DNA of 64,000 nt, from positions 208,069-272,068 of the forward strand of contig JBBDNK010000028.1 in assembly GCA_040877625.1 (NCBI GenBank). The letters are read 5' to 3'. Position numbers and translations under genes: made by a program. The first letter of the stretch is position 1, and each line of letters begins with the position of its first letter. Below are positions 7,914-16,806 of this stretch, one piece after another. The DNA is from Methylonatrum sp040877625. Its GTDB lineage: Bacteria > Pseudomonadota > Gammaproteobacteria > Nitrococcales > Aquisalimonadaceae. The notes under the pieces are model-generated. The model was not told the DNA's origin, ran no database searches, and saw only the letters and a program-made list of their open reading frames with translations.

Positions 7914-9242
7914 TCACCTCCCTGCCGCACGGTGGACGATCTCGATGCGCCGGTTCAATGGTCGGTTCTGTGGTGCGTCGGCCGGCCGATACCGGGGGCG
8001 ATCCGAGCCGATACCGACATGGTCTACACGCTCGGGATCAGCGACGGCCTCGCGCACAATGGCCGCGGCGCTGGCCGCGCGTTGCCGCGAGAGATCGTAA
8101 TTGTCCTTGAACCGGGCCGAGCGGATCGGCACATCGTCGCTGTGGCCTTCGACCAGAACCCGCCCGCCGACCTGGTCGACGGCGCCACCGATTCGTCGCA
8201 GTAGCGGGCGAAACGCCTCGGTGACGTCGGTACTGGCAGACGCGAATACTTCGCCTCTCAGAATAAGCGTGGTACGGCCGTCCTCGCCTGCGTCGATCTG
8301 CAATCGCTGCGGATCAACGCCGTCGAGCAGGCTGGCCAATGTCGGCCCGGCGGTACGGACCGGGCCGACGGGGGAGTCGAAGGTCGCCTGACGAACCATG
8401 TTCAACTGCGCGCTAAGCGGTGCGGCCGCCGAACTCAGCCAGCTATGGAAGGTGAGAAAAACGCCGCCGCCGATCAGCGCCACCGCCACCGCGCACACCC
8501 ACGGCGGAATGGTCCGCACCAGGCGGTGGCGCCGATCCACCACGCCCCGCCAGCGCGGCGAGAGTTCGTCCGGCGGCGTATCCCGCCAGCCGCGGATGCG
8601 CGCGTACAGCCGCTCACGGACCTCCGCCAGCCTGGCCTGGCCGTCCTCGGCGATGCGGTAGCGGCCCTGGAACCCCAACGCCAGACAGACGTAAAAGCAT
8701 TCGATCAGATCGCGGCGCGGGTCTCGGTCGGTCAGCACCCGCTCCACCATCTGGAAGAACTTCTCGCCGCCGGCACCGTCCCGGTGGAAAGTCAGCAATA
8801 GCGGCCGCCCGGCCCAGATGCTGCCGGCGCCCCAGGGCGTGTTCATGACCACTTCGTCGAGAAATGTGCACAAGGCATAGCGGGCCGCGAGTACGGACTC
8901 GGAGGCAACCCCGTGGTCCGCCGCCACTTGCTCAAACGCTTGTACCTGACGGACCGTCTCCGCATGCAGGCCGGCTACATCCCGATGCTCTCGCGTGCCG
9001 CGCAATGCCGTGGCCAGCATCAGCAGCGGCATCGCTGCCTGCACGAGCGGGTTCAACGCGGTGATGCCGAAAGCCTGTAGATCGGGCGTGTCGGCGGAAG
9101 GCGCCGCGCCGTATGACGGCGGCATGGGCGAGGTGCCGGGTGGATCAGGACGGCGCGCCTGGGGCGCAGCGCCACGGCCGCCCGGATTAGGCCGGATGAT
9201 GGTGCGGTCGCCGGTACCCGGCGGCGGCTCGTCACTGCTCAT
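7914..9242 (-). CDS. tssL: TssL with C-terminal OmpA-like peptidoglycan-binding domain
   Basis: TssL (442 aa) is the DotU-type inner-membrane subunit. The N-terminal tail carries GDRTIIRPNPGG with Thr14. The cytoplasmic DotU domain covers about 50-235 and includes FLDEVVMNTPWG and FYVCLALGFQGRYR. A single membrane helix lies at about 248-266, and an OmpA-like domain at about 325-440 (VEGHSDDVPI, NYDLSRQRA, NRRIEI). This is the 'evolved' TssL form, anchored to peptidoglycan without a separate TagL. In Agrobacterium, as I recall, phosphorylated Thr14 of TssL is bound by the FHA protein; the same position is present here. The start overlaps the tssK stop by 4 bp. Confidence 0.96.
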   Translation of the reverse strand: MSSDEPPPGTGDRTIIRPNPGGRGAAPQARRPDPPGTSPMPPSYGAAPSADTPDLQAFGITALNPLVQAAMPLLMLATALRGTREHRDVAGLHAETVRQVQAFEQVAADHGVASESVLAARYALCTFLDEVVMNTPWGAGSIWAGRPLLLTFHRDGAGGEKFFQMVERVLTDRDPRRDLIECFYVCLALGFQGRYRIAEDGQARLAEVRERLYARIRGWRDTPPDELSPRWRGVVDRRHRLVRTIPPWVCAVAVALIGGGVFLTFHSWLSSAAAPLSAQLNMVRQATFDSPVGPVRTAGPTLASLLDGVDPQRLQIDAGEDGRTTLILRGEVFASASTDVTEAFRPLLRRIGGAVDQVGGRVLVEGHSDDVPIRSARFKDNYDLSRQRAASAAAIVREAVADPERVDHVGIGSDRPRYRPADAPQNRPLNRRIEIVHRAAGR

Positions 9243-10585
9243 GCGCCACCTCCCCGGATCGCCCAGAGGTCAATACGCAGGTCCGGATACTGGCCGGCCA
9301 CGTGCAGGGCCAGGCCGCCGGAGCCGCTGAGCTGCTTCCATAGCGCGCTGCTGCGATCCAGTTCAAAGTAGACATGCGACGACAGGTGCGGGATCTGCCG
9401 CGGAGCCACCGGCATCGGCACCAGGCCGATACCCGGCAGGTTGTTGTTTACCAACTCGGCGATACGCTCCACGGGGGCGACCTTCGCCTGTGCCGGGAAG
9501 TAGGAACGCAGATCCTCGGTGGGCACACTGGCGCCGACCGAGAGCACGAAGCTGGCATTGTTGAAAAGCGCCGGATCGGAGACCTTTGCAACGCGCACGC
9601 CGTGCGAACCGGTCTCTTGCATGGCTATCTGCACCGCGGGAGATTCCCTGACCGTACGGAACTCCCCGCGCAGCACCTCGAACACGCTGTCAAACGCCGC
9701 CTGCAGGGCGTCGTGGCGATAAGGCGCGAACTCCGGCGGCAGGCGGGTGTTGCTGGTCAGGGTCGCCAGTTCGCCGGCGAGGCCGATGATGAAGCGATAA
9801 AGGGTTTCCGGGTGCACATGGGTGGCATCCGCGAAATGCGCCGCTATCGGGCTGTGGCGATTGACGATCTGCAGCATCAGGAAATCGGCTATTTCCCCCG
9901 CGCCACCCTGGCCGCTGGCGGTCACCCGGGAGGCGAGCATGTCGGCACGCTGCTGCAGCAGGCCGCGAAGCTCGGTCAGGTAGGCCTGCAGGCGATCGGC
10001 GGCGCGGCAGCGGATGACCGTCGGGATGAACGCTTCATCCATGACCAGCTGGCCGTCCGGCCGTGCCTCCACCACTCTGGCCAGCGGGATGCAGGCGTAC
10101 TCGTCAAGGGTGTCGCCGGCCAGCGCGATCCGGGCATTCAGGCGGCCGACTTCCACCACCGCGGACGCAGAGCTGTCGAGCACTGCGTCGCGTACCTCCA
10201 GATCGTCGGCATGGTAGCGGTACAGACCGGGGGCGGAATCCGGGCGCCCCACCTCCACCGCGCCGTCACGCTGCAGCGGCAGTGCCAGGTAAACTTGCTG
10301 ATCGCGGGTACTGACGTCCACATCCAGTGGATCCGGCAAGGGATCGTCACCCGGCATGTTAAACGGCGTACCGTCCGGGAAAATGCCCTGAGCGACGCGC
10401 AACCCCAGCTTGCCGATGGCGAGCAGATCGGTATCCAGCTCCAGTGTCCGGAAGCCCCAGGCGAACGTGCCGTAGGCGGCCATGCGGCCACCCACGTAAC
10501 CCTCGACGAACCGATCGTGTTGCTGCAGATGCTGCGGCTCGAGAAACAACCCCTCGCTCCAGAGCACACGACTGCGACGTGACAT
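9239..10585 (-). CDS. tssK: TssK, T6SS baseplate-membrane complex connector
   Basis: TssK (448 aa, usual length) is the trimeric adaptor that joins the TssEFG baseplate wedge to the TssJLM complex. The N-terminus VLWSEGLFLEPQHLQQHDRF is the family signature. The conserved middle (YRFIIGLAGELATLT) and C-terminal part (IPHLSSHVYFELDR) are intact. The ATG at 10585 is preceded by AAGGGGA. It sits between tssJ (19 bp upstream) and tssL (4-bp overlap downstream), the usual J-K-L-M order. Confidence 0.97.
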   Translation of the reverse strand: MSRRSRVLWSEGLFLEPQHLQQHDRFVEGYVGGRMAAYGTFAWGFRTLELDTDLLAIGKLGLRVAQGIFPDGTPFNMPGDDPLPDPLDVDVSTRDQQVYLALPLQRDGAVEVGRPDSAPGLYRYHADDLEVRDAVLDSSASAVVEVGRLNARIALAGDTLDEYACIPLARVVEARPDGQLVMDEAFIPTVIRCRAADRLQAYLTELRGLLQQRADMLASRVTASGQGGAGEIADFLMLQIVNRHSPIAAHFADATHVHPETLYRFIIGLAGELATLTSNTRLPPEFAPYRHDALQAAFDSVFEVLRGEFRTVRESPAVQIAMQETGSHGVRVAKVSDPALFNNASFVLSVGASVPTEDLRSYFPAQAKVAPVERIAELVNNNLPGIGLVPMPVAPRQIPHLSSHVYFELDRSSALWKQLSGSGGLALHVAGQYPDLRIDLWAIRGGGA

Positions 10586-10604
10586 GGACGTCCCCTTTTC
10601 TTAT

Positions 10605-11123
10605 TTAGTCAAACCGGACGTCCACGCGGGAGCGTTCCAGTGAGATCGTGAAGGATTTCGATCGAATGAAATCCCAGAATCCCTCCCGGGGCAGTTCGGT
10701 GACCGCCCGCCATTGGCTGGACGGGTCATTGACGTCAAAGAACTCGGCCATCACCGCAAGAAAACGGACATCGGGATAGATGTCCAGGGTGATCTTCATC
10801 TGTTCACCCTGACAGTCGGACCTGTCGCCGGCGCTGGTTTCCACGGGGCACAGTTCAAACGAATCCCGGCTCAGCAGGGCACCGCCCAGGGTGTCCGTAT
10901 CCCGCATCAGCAGATCCTGCAGCGATGCGTCCATGAACGGCTCGCGGTCCTTCAGCTGGTAAACACGCAGGTACACGGGCGAGGGCCTGCCCTCCATATT
11001 GGGATTGAGGTGTGGACCGACCACGATCTGGCCCTTTACCGCGTCGGGTTCGGGGCTGCTGGCACACGCCGCCAGCAACACCACGCAACCGAATACGATC
11101 AACGTACTGCGCCACGCCTGCAT
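10605..11123 (-). CDS. tssJ: TssJ outer-membrane lipoprotein of T6SS
   Basis: TssJ (172 aa) is the lipoprotein that ties the TssLM complex to the outer membrane. The signal peptide ends in a clear lipobox, VVLLAACASS (Cys20). The mature part has the family's VYQLKDREPFMDAS and LLMRDTDTLGGALL stretches, and ends in a beta-rich region. Position +2 after the cysteine is Ala, so Lol sorting to the outer membrane is expected. It starts about 30 bp after tagH ends and is followed by tssK. Confidence 0.95.
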   Translation of the reverse strand: MQAWRSTLIVFGCVVLLAACASSPEPDAVKGQIVVGPHLNPNMEGRPSPVYLRVYQLKDREPFMDASLQDLLMRDTDTLGGALLSRDSFELCPVETSAGDRSDCQGEQMKITLDIYPDVRFLAVMAEFFDVNDPSSQWRAVTELPREGFWDFIRSKSFTISLERSRVDVRFD

Positions 11124-11153
11124 GTGCAGCCCCTCCCCGGAGCGTTATGTGCC

Positions 11154-12539
11154 CTAGCCGCCTTTTTTGCGGCCGGGTACCTTGCCTGCGCCCGACTTCA
11201 GCGCCTGCATCTGTTTCTCGTAGGCTTCAACAAACGCTTCTCCGAACAGCCGGTTGAAGTAACCTTCCGTGTCCCGGTTGATATCCTCGAACAGCGATTT
11301 GTACTGATCCCAGTGCCGAGGGCCGGTCACCCGGTCCAGCATCGACCGTTCACCGCCGCGGCCGAATCGCTCCTCCAGAGTCTCCGGGTCGAACTGCCGC
11401 AGCATCTCGAAGAACGCCGTGCGCATGCCCGACAGCAGTGCCAGCTGATGGAAGCGCAGGTCTTCAAAGCTGGCCTCGAACGCTTCCACCGGCGCCAGAT
11501 AGTCCGGATTGTGCTTCACCATCAAATTATGGATGGCATCTTCCGTACTGGTGGAGAATTTCAGCGGATTGTTCTCTCTGGCCTGAATCAGCGTTACCGA
11601 CATACGGAATTCGTTCTTGATCTCCATACGCGCCCGCAGCAGGTCCATCACGCCGTGCACGGCGACCCGCAGGATGCGCCCCAGCTCCTCGGCCTTGTCG
11701 GCGGGAACCTGATCGGGGTCCAGGCCGGCACCGGCGAGCAGCTGGCGCAGCGCCTGGTCAGGCACGCCCGGGCTCGCCGCGGCCGGCACGCCGGCGGGCG
11801 GCTCGGCTGCCCCGGCGCCTTCAGCGCCGCCGCGCCCTCCGGGCATGGGACGTGGCGCCACCGGCGGCGGGTTGACGGTCTCCGCCGGTGGTTCAACGGC
11901 AGGCGGAGCCTCGGCTGCCGGATCCCGGGCTGCAGGTGGTTCGGGGGTGCTGCTCTTCCACCAGTCATCCGGCAGCAGCCCGCCGGTGGCGGAAGATGCC
12001 GGCGGAGCCTTTGGCGGCTGATCCGGGGCGGCCGGCGGTGTGCTGACCGGCGGTGCACTGAAATGCTCGTTCAGATAGGACTGGCTTTGCGCCTGACCCG
12101 GCAACGGCACCGGCGGTGCTTCGACCTTGCCGCCGAGCAATTCCAGCGGATCCGTCGCATCGCCGTCCTGGGGCAGATCCGGCGCCTGCGCCTCCGGGGT
12201 CGGAGCCGGCGGCTGCTCGGCCGCGATGCTCACCCGGATCCGGTAATCGCCAATGACGAACTCGTCGCCATCGTCGAGCGCATGGGGTTCGGCCGGATCC
12301 AAGCGGGTGACGCCGTCGGCCAGCATGATGCCGTTGGCACTGGTGTCTTCCAGAAAGTAGGCGCCCTGCCGATAACGCACCCGGGCGTGGCAGCGGGAGA
12401 TTTCCTTGTTGGGGTCGGGTAGCTGCCAGTCGCTGTTGTCGGCGCGCCCGATGGTCGCGCTGCGTTCATGCCAGACGCGGCTGGCATCGGCACCAAGCCT
12501 GGAGGAGGCGTCGTTGATGACGGTCAGCGTTAACGGCAT
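11154..12539 (-). CDS. tagH: TagH, FHA-domain phosphothreonine reader of T6SS
   Basis: The protein (461 aa from ATG 12539) has an N-terminal FHA domain (about 1-100) with the binding residues in place: ATIGRADN, ISRCHARV and TSANGIML. A long Pro/Ala-rich, acidic linker follows (about 105-265), then the T6SS-specific C-terminal domain (DALLRARMEIKNE-like region, then FGEAFVEAYEKQM). It should bind phosphothreonines on TssL or on PpkA itself and promote assembly. A longer frame opens at 12572, but ATG 12539 has GGAGG six bases upstream and starts just before the FHA fold. Its neighbours tssJ and clpV, and the ppkA/pppA pair downstream, fit the phosphorylation switch. Confidence 0.93.
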   Translation of the reverse strand: MPLTLTVINDASSRLGADASRVWHERSATIGRADNSDWQLPDPNKEISRCHARVRYRQGAYFLEDTSANGIMLADGVTRLDPAEPHALDDGDEFVIGDYRIRVSIAAEQPPAPTPEAQAPDLPQDGDATDPLELLGGKVEAPPVPLPGQAQSQSYLNEHFSAPPVSTPPAAPDQPPKAPPASSATGGLLPDDWWKSSTPEPPAARDPAAEAPPAVEPPAETVNPPPVAPRPMPGGRGGAEGAGAAEPPAGVPAAASPGVPDQALRQLLAGAGLDPDQVPADKAEELGRILRVAVHGVMDLLRARMEIKNEFRMSVTLIQARENNPLKFSTSTEDAIHNLMVKHNPDYLAPVEAFEASFEDLRFHQLALLSGMRTAFFEMLRQFDPETLEERFGRGGERSMLDRVTGPRHWDQYKSLFEDINRDTEGYFNRLFGEAFVEAYEKQMQALKSGAGKVPGRKKGG

Positions 12540-12641
12540 ACCGCTCCTCCAGACCGCAAGGCATGGCGGCACCGCGTCAGGGACGATAATGGCGTTGCAC
12601 GCAAACCGGGCGGGCGGAGGGATGCCTTCCGGCAGTCGGTG

Positions 12642-12920
12642 TCAGTCGCGGGCAACCAGTCGCAGGCAGCCCTCTTCCATGTCGGAGTACACGTATAGGC
12701 CGTCACCCTCGCCGCCAAGCGCGATAATGACCGACGTGGGCGAGTCGAACCGCGTTGCCGCAATGGCACGGGCGCCGACTTCGTTGATCTTGTGCTCCTT
12801 GATGTAGGCATTCCAGCGCTCCGTATCGCGCTTCTCGATGCGCCCGCCCCGATCCGTCGCCTGTTTCAGCAACTGCCGGAAGCTGTAGTAATCCACATCG
12901 ATCATTCGCGCTCTGGCCAT
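12642..12920 (-). CDS. Small uncharacterised protein between clpV and tagH
   Basis: This frame encodes about 92 residues with no signal peptide or membrane segment. It reads MIDVDYYSFRQLLKQ, then a charged helix and a C-terminal beta-like part (SPTSVIIALGGEGDGLYVY). I do not recognise a family. It is transcribed with the T6SS genes, about 110 bp after the clpV stop and 102 bp before tagH. Gaps on both sides are wider than elsewhere in the cluster. Starts at ATG 12920 or ATG 12905 are both possible; neither has a strong ribosome site. Regular codon usage and an acidic C-terminus favour a real gene. A cluster-specific accessory role is inference. Confidence 0.6.
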   Translation of the reverse strand: MARARMIDVDYYSFRQLLKQATDRGGRIEKRDTERWNAYIKEHKINEVGARAIAATRFDSPTSVIIALGGEGDGLYVYSDMEEGCLRLVARD

Positions 12921-13028
12921 GCCTGTCCGCAACCACCTGTAAGAAGCTGACTAACAGCCCACTGCTGTGCCGTTAGGTTGTCTCACGGGTGCATCCTGGT
13001 CAAGCAATGGCATGGATTGTTGTCTCCG

Positions 13029-15746
13029 TTACTCGAAGGCGTAGGCAAATTCGGAATCCCGAACGCTGACGTGCACGCGATCCATCGGCCGCTGCTCCGC
13101 CAGGCGGGTCAGGAACTCGCGGCTCAGCACCGGCAACAGAGAGTTGGTCAATATGGCGTCGATCATGCGACCGCCGCTCTCCAGATCGGTACAGCGCCCG
13201 AGGATCAGATCGAGTACGTCGTCGTCGTAACTGAACGGCACGCCATGACTGGCCTGCACACGGCTTTCCACCCTGCCCAGCTGCAGACGGATGATGTCGC
13301 GCAGCATGTCGTCGCTCAGCGGGTAGTACGGAATGGTCACGATGCGGCCGAGCAACGCCGGCGGAAACACCTTCAGCAGCGGTGCCCGGAGCGCCTTGCT
13401 CAAGTTCTCCATGTCCGGGCGCCTGCGGCCGTGGTCGCAGGCCTGCATGATCAAATCGGTGCCGACGTTGGTGGTAAGAATGATCAGCGTGTTCTTGAAA
13501 TCGATCACCCGCCCCTCGCCGTCTTCCATGACGCCCTTGTCGAAAACCTGGAAAAATATCTCGTGCACGTCCGGATGGGCCTTTTCCACCTCGTCCAGCA
13601 GCACCACACTGTAGGGCCGGCGGCGGACCGCTTCGGTGAGCACGCCGCCTTCGCCGTAACCGACGTAGCCGGGCGGCGCGCCCTTGAGGGTGGACACCGT
13701 GTGGGCTTCCTGGAATTCGCTCATGTTGATGGTGATGATGTTCTGTTCACCGCCATAGAGCGTTTCCGCGAGACTCAGCGCCGTTTCCGTCTTGCCGACC
13801 CCCGAGGGGCCGGCAAGCATGAACACACCAACCGGTTTGACCGGGTTGTCCAGGCTGGCGCGCGAGGTCTGCACCCGGCGGGCAATCATCTCCAGCGCCT
13901 GATCCTGGCCCTTGATCCGCTCGGCCAGGCGGTCGGCCAGGTTGAGCACGGTCGCAATCTCGTCCTTGACCATGCGCCCCACCGGAATGCCGGTCCAGTC
14001 CGCCACCACCGAAGCCACGGCCTGGGCGTCCACGCTGGGCAGGATCAGCGGCGTTTCTCCCTGCAGCTGGTCCAGTTCCAGTTGCAGCTCGCCGAGCCTG
14101 GCCAGCGCGGCGGGCACGTCGAGACCGTCCTCTGCTTCGGTCGCCTGCTCATCACCCCCACTGTTATCATCTTCCGCACCCTCCGCCGGCACATCCGGCT
14201 CGGCGCTCCCCGTCTCGGCACGTAGCCGGGCGCGCAGCGCGAGGATTGCATCGACGACCGTCTTCTCCTTGCCCCAATCCGCTTCCAGCGACTCCAGTCG
14301 CGCGCGCTCCTCGGTCAATTGCTCGGCAACGCGCGCATCACGGTCGTCCACCGGCATTCCGACCGCCTTTTCGCGCTCGATGATTTCGCCTTCGGTTTCG
14401 AGAATCTGGATGCGGTGGCGGCAGTCCTCCACCTCGGCCGGCACCCCATGCTGGGAAATGGCCACGCGCGCGCAGGCCGTGTCCAGCAGGCTGACGGACT
14501 TGTCCGGGAGCTGGCGTGCGGGAATGTACCGGTGCGAGAGATTGACCGCGGCGGTCAGCGCCTCGTCGCGAATCAGCACTCGATGATGCTTCTCCAGCGC
14601 CGATGCCAGTTTGCGCATCATGGCCACGGCCTTGGCTTCGCTGGGCTCCGGCACCAGCACGGCCTGGAACCGCCGGGTCAGCGCCGGATCCTTCTCGATG
14701 TACTTCTTGTACTCGGCCCAGGTGGTGGCGCCGATAGTGCGCAGGGTGCCGCGCGCGAGGGCCGGTTTAAGCAGATTGGCGGCATCGCCGGTACCGGCGG
14801 CGCCGCCGGCTCCCACCAGGGTATGCGCCTCGTCGATAAACAGGATAATGGGCTTCTCGGAGCCCTGAACCTCCTCGATGACCTGCCGTAGCCGATTCTC
14901 GAATTCACCCTTCACGCTCGCCCCGGCCTGCAGCAGCCCCACATCCAGCGACCGTAACGACACATCCCGCAGTGGAGGCGGCACTTCGCCACTGGCGATG
15001 CGCATGGCAAAGCCTTCAACCACGGCGGTTTTACCGACGCCCGCCTCGCCGGTGAGAATCGGGTTGTTCTGGCGTCGCCGCATGAGGATGTCGATCATCT
15101 GACGAATCTCCTCATCCCGACCGACAATCGGGTCGATGGCGCCCTGCCGGGCCTGCTCGGTCATGTCCACCGTGAAGCGGCGCAGGGCTTCCTGTTTGCC
15201 CATTTCCGCGGGCGGCACCGGCCCTGAACCAACGTCATCGCCGGCTTGCGCAGCGGCGGCCTGGTCGCGCTCCGGCGAGTCACCGACGATCTGTTCCCAG
15301 TTGTCGATCAGCGAGTCCGGCCGTATCTTGCTGAACTCCGCGGATATACCCGGCAACACGTTACGCAGGCCGCTGGTCTTCAGCAGCCCGACCAGCAGGT
15401 GTCCGCTACGCACACGCTGCTCACCGAACTTCAGTGTGCCCCAGACCCACCCGCGTTCCACGGCGTCCTCGACGTGCGGGGACAGATCGGTCACCGAACT
15501 GGCGCCACGGGGCAACCCATCCAGCGTGCGGGTCAGATCCTGCGCCAACCGTGCCGCATCCAGCTCGAAATGGCGGATGATCCGGAGCAGATCCGAGTCG
15601 GTCTGCTGCAATATCTGATGCAGCCAATGGGCCAGTTCCACGTACGGGTTGCCGCGCATACGGCAGAACGTGGTTGCGCTCTCGATGGCCTGGTAGGCGG
15701 GCCGGTTCAGTTTTCCGAACAGCGCGGTACGACTGATATCAGCCAC
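13029..15746 (-). CDS. clpV: ClpV (TssH) AAA+ ATPase that recycles the T6SS sheath
   Basis: ClpV (905 aa) is the double-ring unfoldase that extracts contracted TssB/TssC. The Clp N-domain spans about 1-150. AAA module 1 has Walker A GEAGVGKT (233-240) and FIDEAHT (about 303-309). Module 2 has GPSGVGKT (646-653) and VLLDEVEKAH. The coiled-coil middle domain carries an acidic, low-complexity insert at about 509-545 rich in Glu, Asp and Ala, which I do not associate with typical ClpV. The start overlaps the tssG stop by 8 bp. A 100-bp gap follows the stop. Confidence 0.97.
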   Translation of the reverse strand: MADISRTALFGKLNRPAYQAIESATTFCRMRGNPYVELAHWLHQILQQTDSDLLRIIRHFELDAARLAQDLTRTLDGLPRGASSVTDLSPHVEDAVERGWVWGTLKFGEQRVRSGHLLVGLLKTSGLRNVLPGISAEFSKIRPDSLIDNWEQIVGDSPERDQAAAAQAGDDVGSGPVPPAEMGKQEALRRFTVDMTEQARQGAIDPIVGRDEEIRQMIDILMRRRQNNPILTGEAGVGKTAVVEGFAMRIASGEVPPPLRDVSLRSLDVGLLQAGASVKGEFENRLRQVIEEVQGSEKPIILFIDEAHTLVGAGGAAGTGDAANLLKPALARGTLRTIGATTWAEYKKYIEKDPALTRRFQAVLVPEPSEAKAVAMMRKLASALEKHHRVLIRDEALTAAVNLSHRYIPARQLPDKSVSLLDTACARVAISQHGVPAEVEDCRHRIQILETEGEIIEREKAVGMPVDDRDARVAEQLTEERARLESLEADWGKEKTVVDAILALRARLRAETGSAEPDVPAEGAEDDNSGGDEQATEAEDGLDVPAALARLGELQLELDQLQGETPLILPSVDAQAVASVVADWTGIPVGRMVKDEIATVLNLADRLAERIKGQDQALEMIARRVQTSRASLDNPVKPVGVFMLAGPSGVGKTETALSLAETLYGGEQNIITINMSEFQEAHTVSTLKGAPPGYVGYGEGGVLTEAVRRRPYSVVLLDEVEKAHPDVHEIFFQVFDKGVMEDGEGRVIDFKNTLIILTTNVGTDLIMQACDHGRRRPDMENLSKALRAPLLKVFPPALLGRIVTIPYYPLSDDMLRDIIRLQLGRVESRVQASHGVPFSYDDDVLDLILGRCTDLESGGRMIDAILTNSLLPVLSREFLTRLAEQRPMDRVHVSVRDSEFAYAFE

Positions 15747-16806
15747 GGTTCACTCCCCCCTGCGGCAGTTGCCGGTTTTTCCGGCGGCTGCCGGTCTGCC
15801 GGGTATGGGCATCACGTATCCGCACCAGGGCCTTGTCACGCCGTCGCCGCCCGAGCCAGCTCGACCAGCCGAGTGCGATGCCGCGCGAAAGGCGCAACGG
15901 CGGCGCCTGGCCGGGCTGCAGCTGCAATTCCAGATCCCAGCGCAGTTCATCACCCAGATAACCGCGGACAAGATCTTCCAGATCCGACAGCGCCGGTTGC
16001 CCTGGCAGAAACGTCGTGAACTGTTGCCGGGAAAGCTGGCTGATCACGATGCGGAAGCTGAACTGGCACTGCCAGGAGCGCCGACCCAGATTCGCGTCCC
16101 TGCCGAGCACGCCGACCGCACTGCGACGCCCCAGCTGCAGCCGCTGCTCGGGGGGAATATCCAGCCAGCTCGGCCGGAACGGCACGATATGCACCGGCAG
16201 CTCGAAATGATCCGCGAGAATATCTTCAAGCCCTTCACGACACCGGGGCAGTGCGGCGAAGCGGCCGGTTCTGTGCAGTCTGGCTCTATCGCCGACGCCG
16301 TCCCGTCCACGCACGCCTGGCGTGCCCAGCCCCATCAACGCGCCCAGATACCAGGAGAAGCGGTCATCCTTGCGCTCGGCCTCGATGCTGGGCTCCGCAT
16401 CGGCCCAGGCCCGGTAGAACAGCGAGGCCATTCGGTGGTGAAACAGGTTGAGAAAATCGGCGAAGCTCGGGTCCTGGTGCTGTCGGCGGCGCTCGTCGGC
16501 ATATTCCGTCAGGTGCAGCGGCAATGGCCCATTGGGACCGAGCAGGCCGAAGCCCTCGCCGTACAGCGTCGGCACCGGCCCCTCGACGATGCGGCTGATC
16601 TCGCCGGGCGCGAAGCGCAGCGCCGGCAACTGCGCCAGGCGCACGGCGTCTTCAGCGGCCCGCCGAGACCGGCCCAGCCGGGGCCGCTCCGGTGCGGCGG
16701 CCTCAATAAGCCGCAGGGCGGCAAACAGCGTGAACCGCTCCGGCGCCAGCCGCAGCCGCTCAGGCAAGGTCACAGGGCTTCCCGCAGGCCTGCTCGGGCT
16801 GGCCAT
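15739..16806 (-). CDS. tssG: TssG, T6SS baseplate wedge subunit
   Basis: TssG (355 aa) belongs to the TssEFG baseplate wedge. The N-terminal motif RFTLFAALRLIEAA, GLLGPNGPLPLHLTEY in the middle and FLNLFHHRMASLFYRAW match the family. ATG 16806 has GGGGAG eight bases upstream, but overlaps tssF by 37 bp. A GTG at 16773 would instead form a tight GTGA overlap with the tssF stop, giving 344 residues; the first is better supported by its ribosome site. The C-terminus is basic and Arg-rich (GRRRRDKALVRIR). Confidence 0.95.
   Translation of the reverse strand: MASPSRPAGSPVTLPERLRLAPERFTLFAALRLIEAAAPERPRLGRSRRAAEDAVRLAQLPALRFAPGEISRIVEGPVPTLYGEGFGLLGPNGPLPLHLTEYADERRRQHQDPSFADFLNLFHHRMASLFYRAWADAEPSIEAERKDDRFSWYLGALMGLGTPGVRGRDGVGDRARLHRTGRFAALPRCREGLEDILADHFELPVHIVPFRPSWLDIPPEQRLQLGRRSAVGVLGRDANLGRRSWQCQFSFRIVISQLSRQQFTTFLPGQPALSDLEDLVRGYLGDELRWDLELQLQPGQAPPLRLSRGIALGWSSWLGRRRRDKALVRIRDAHTRQTGSRRKNRQLPQGGVNRG

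Noticed and set aside
10713..12422. 569-residue plus-strand open frame opposite tssJ and tagH
   Set aside because: It spans two real genes and the gap between them; no recognisable domain.
12978..14225. 415-residue plus-strand open frame opposite clpV
   Set aside because: Antisense to the conserved AAA+ module 2; no family features.
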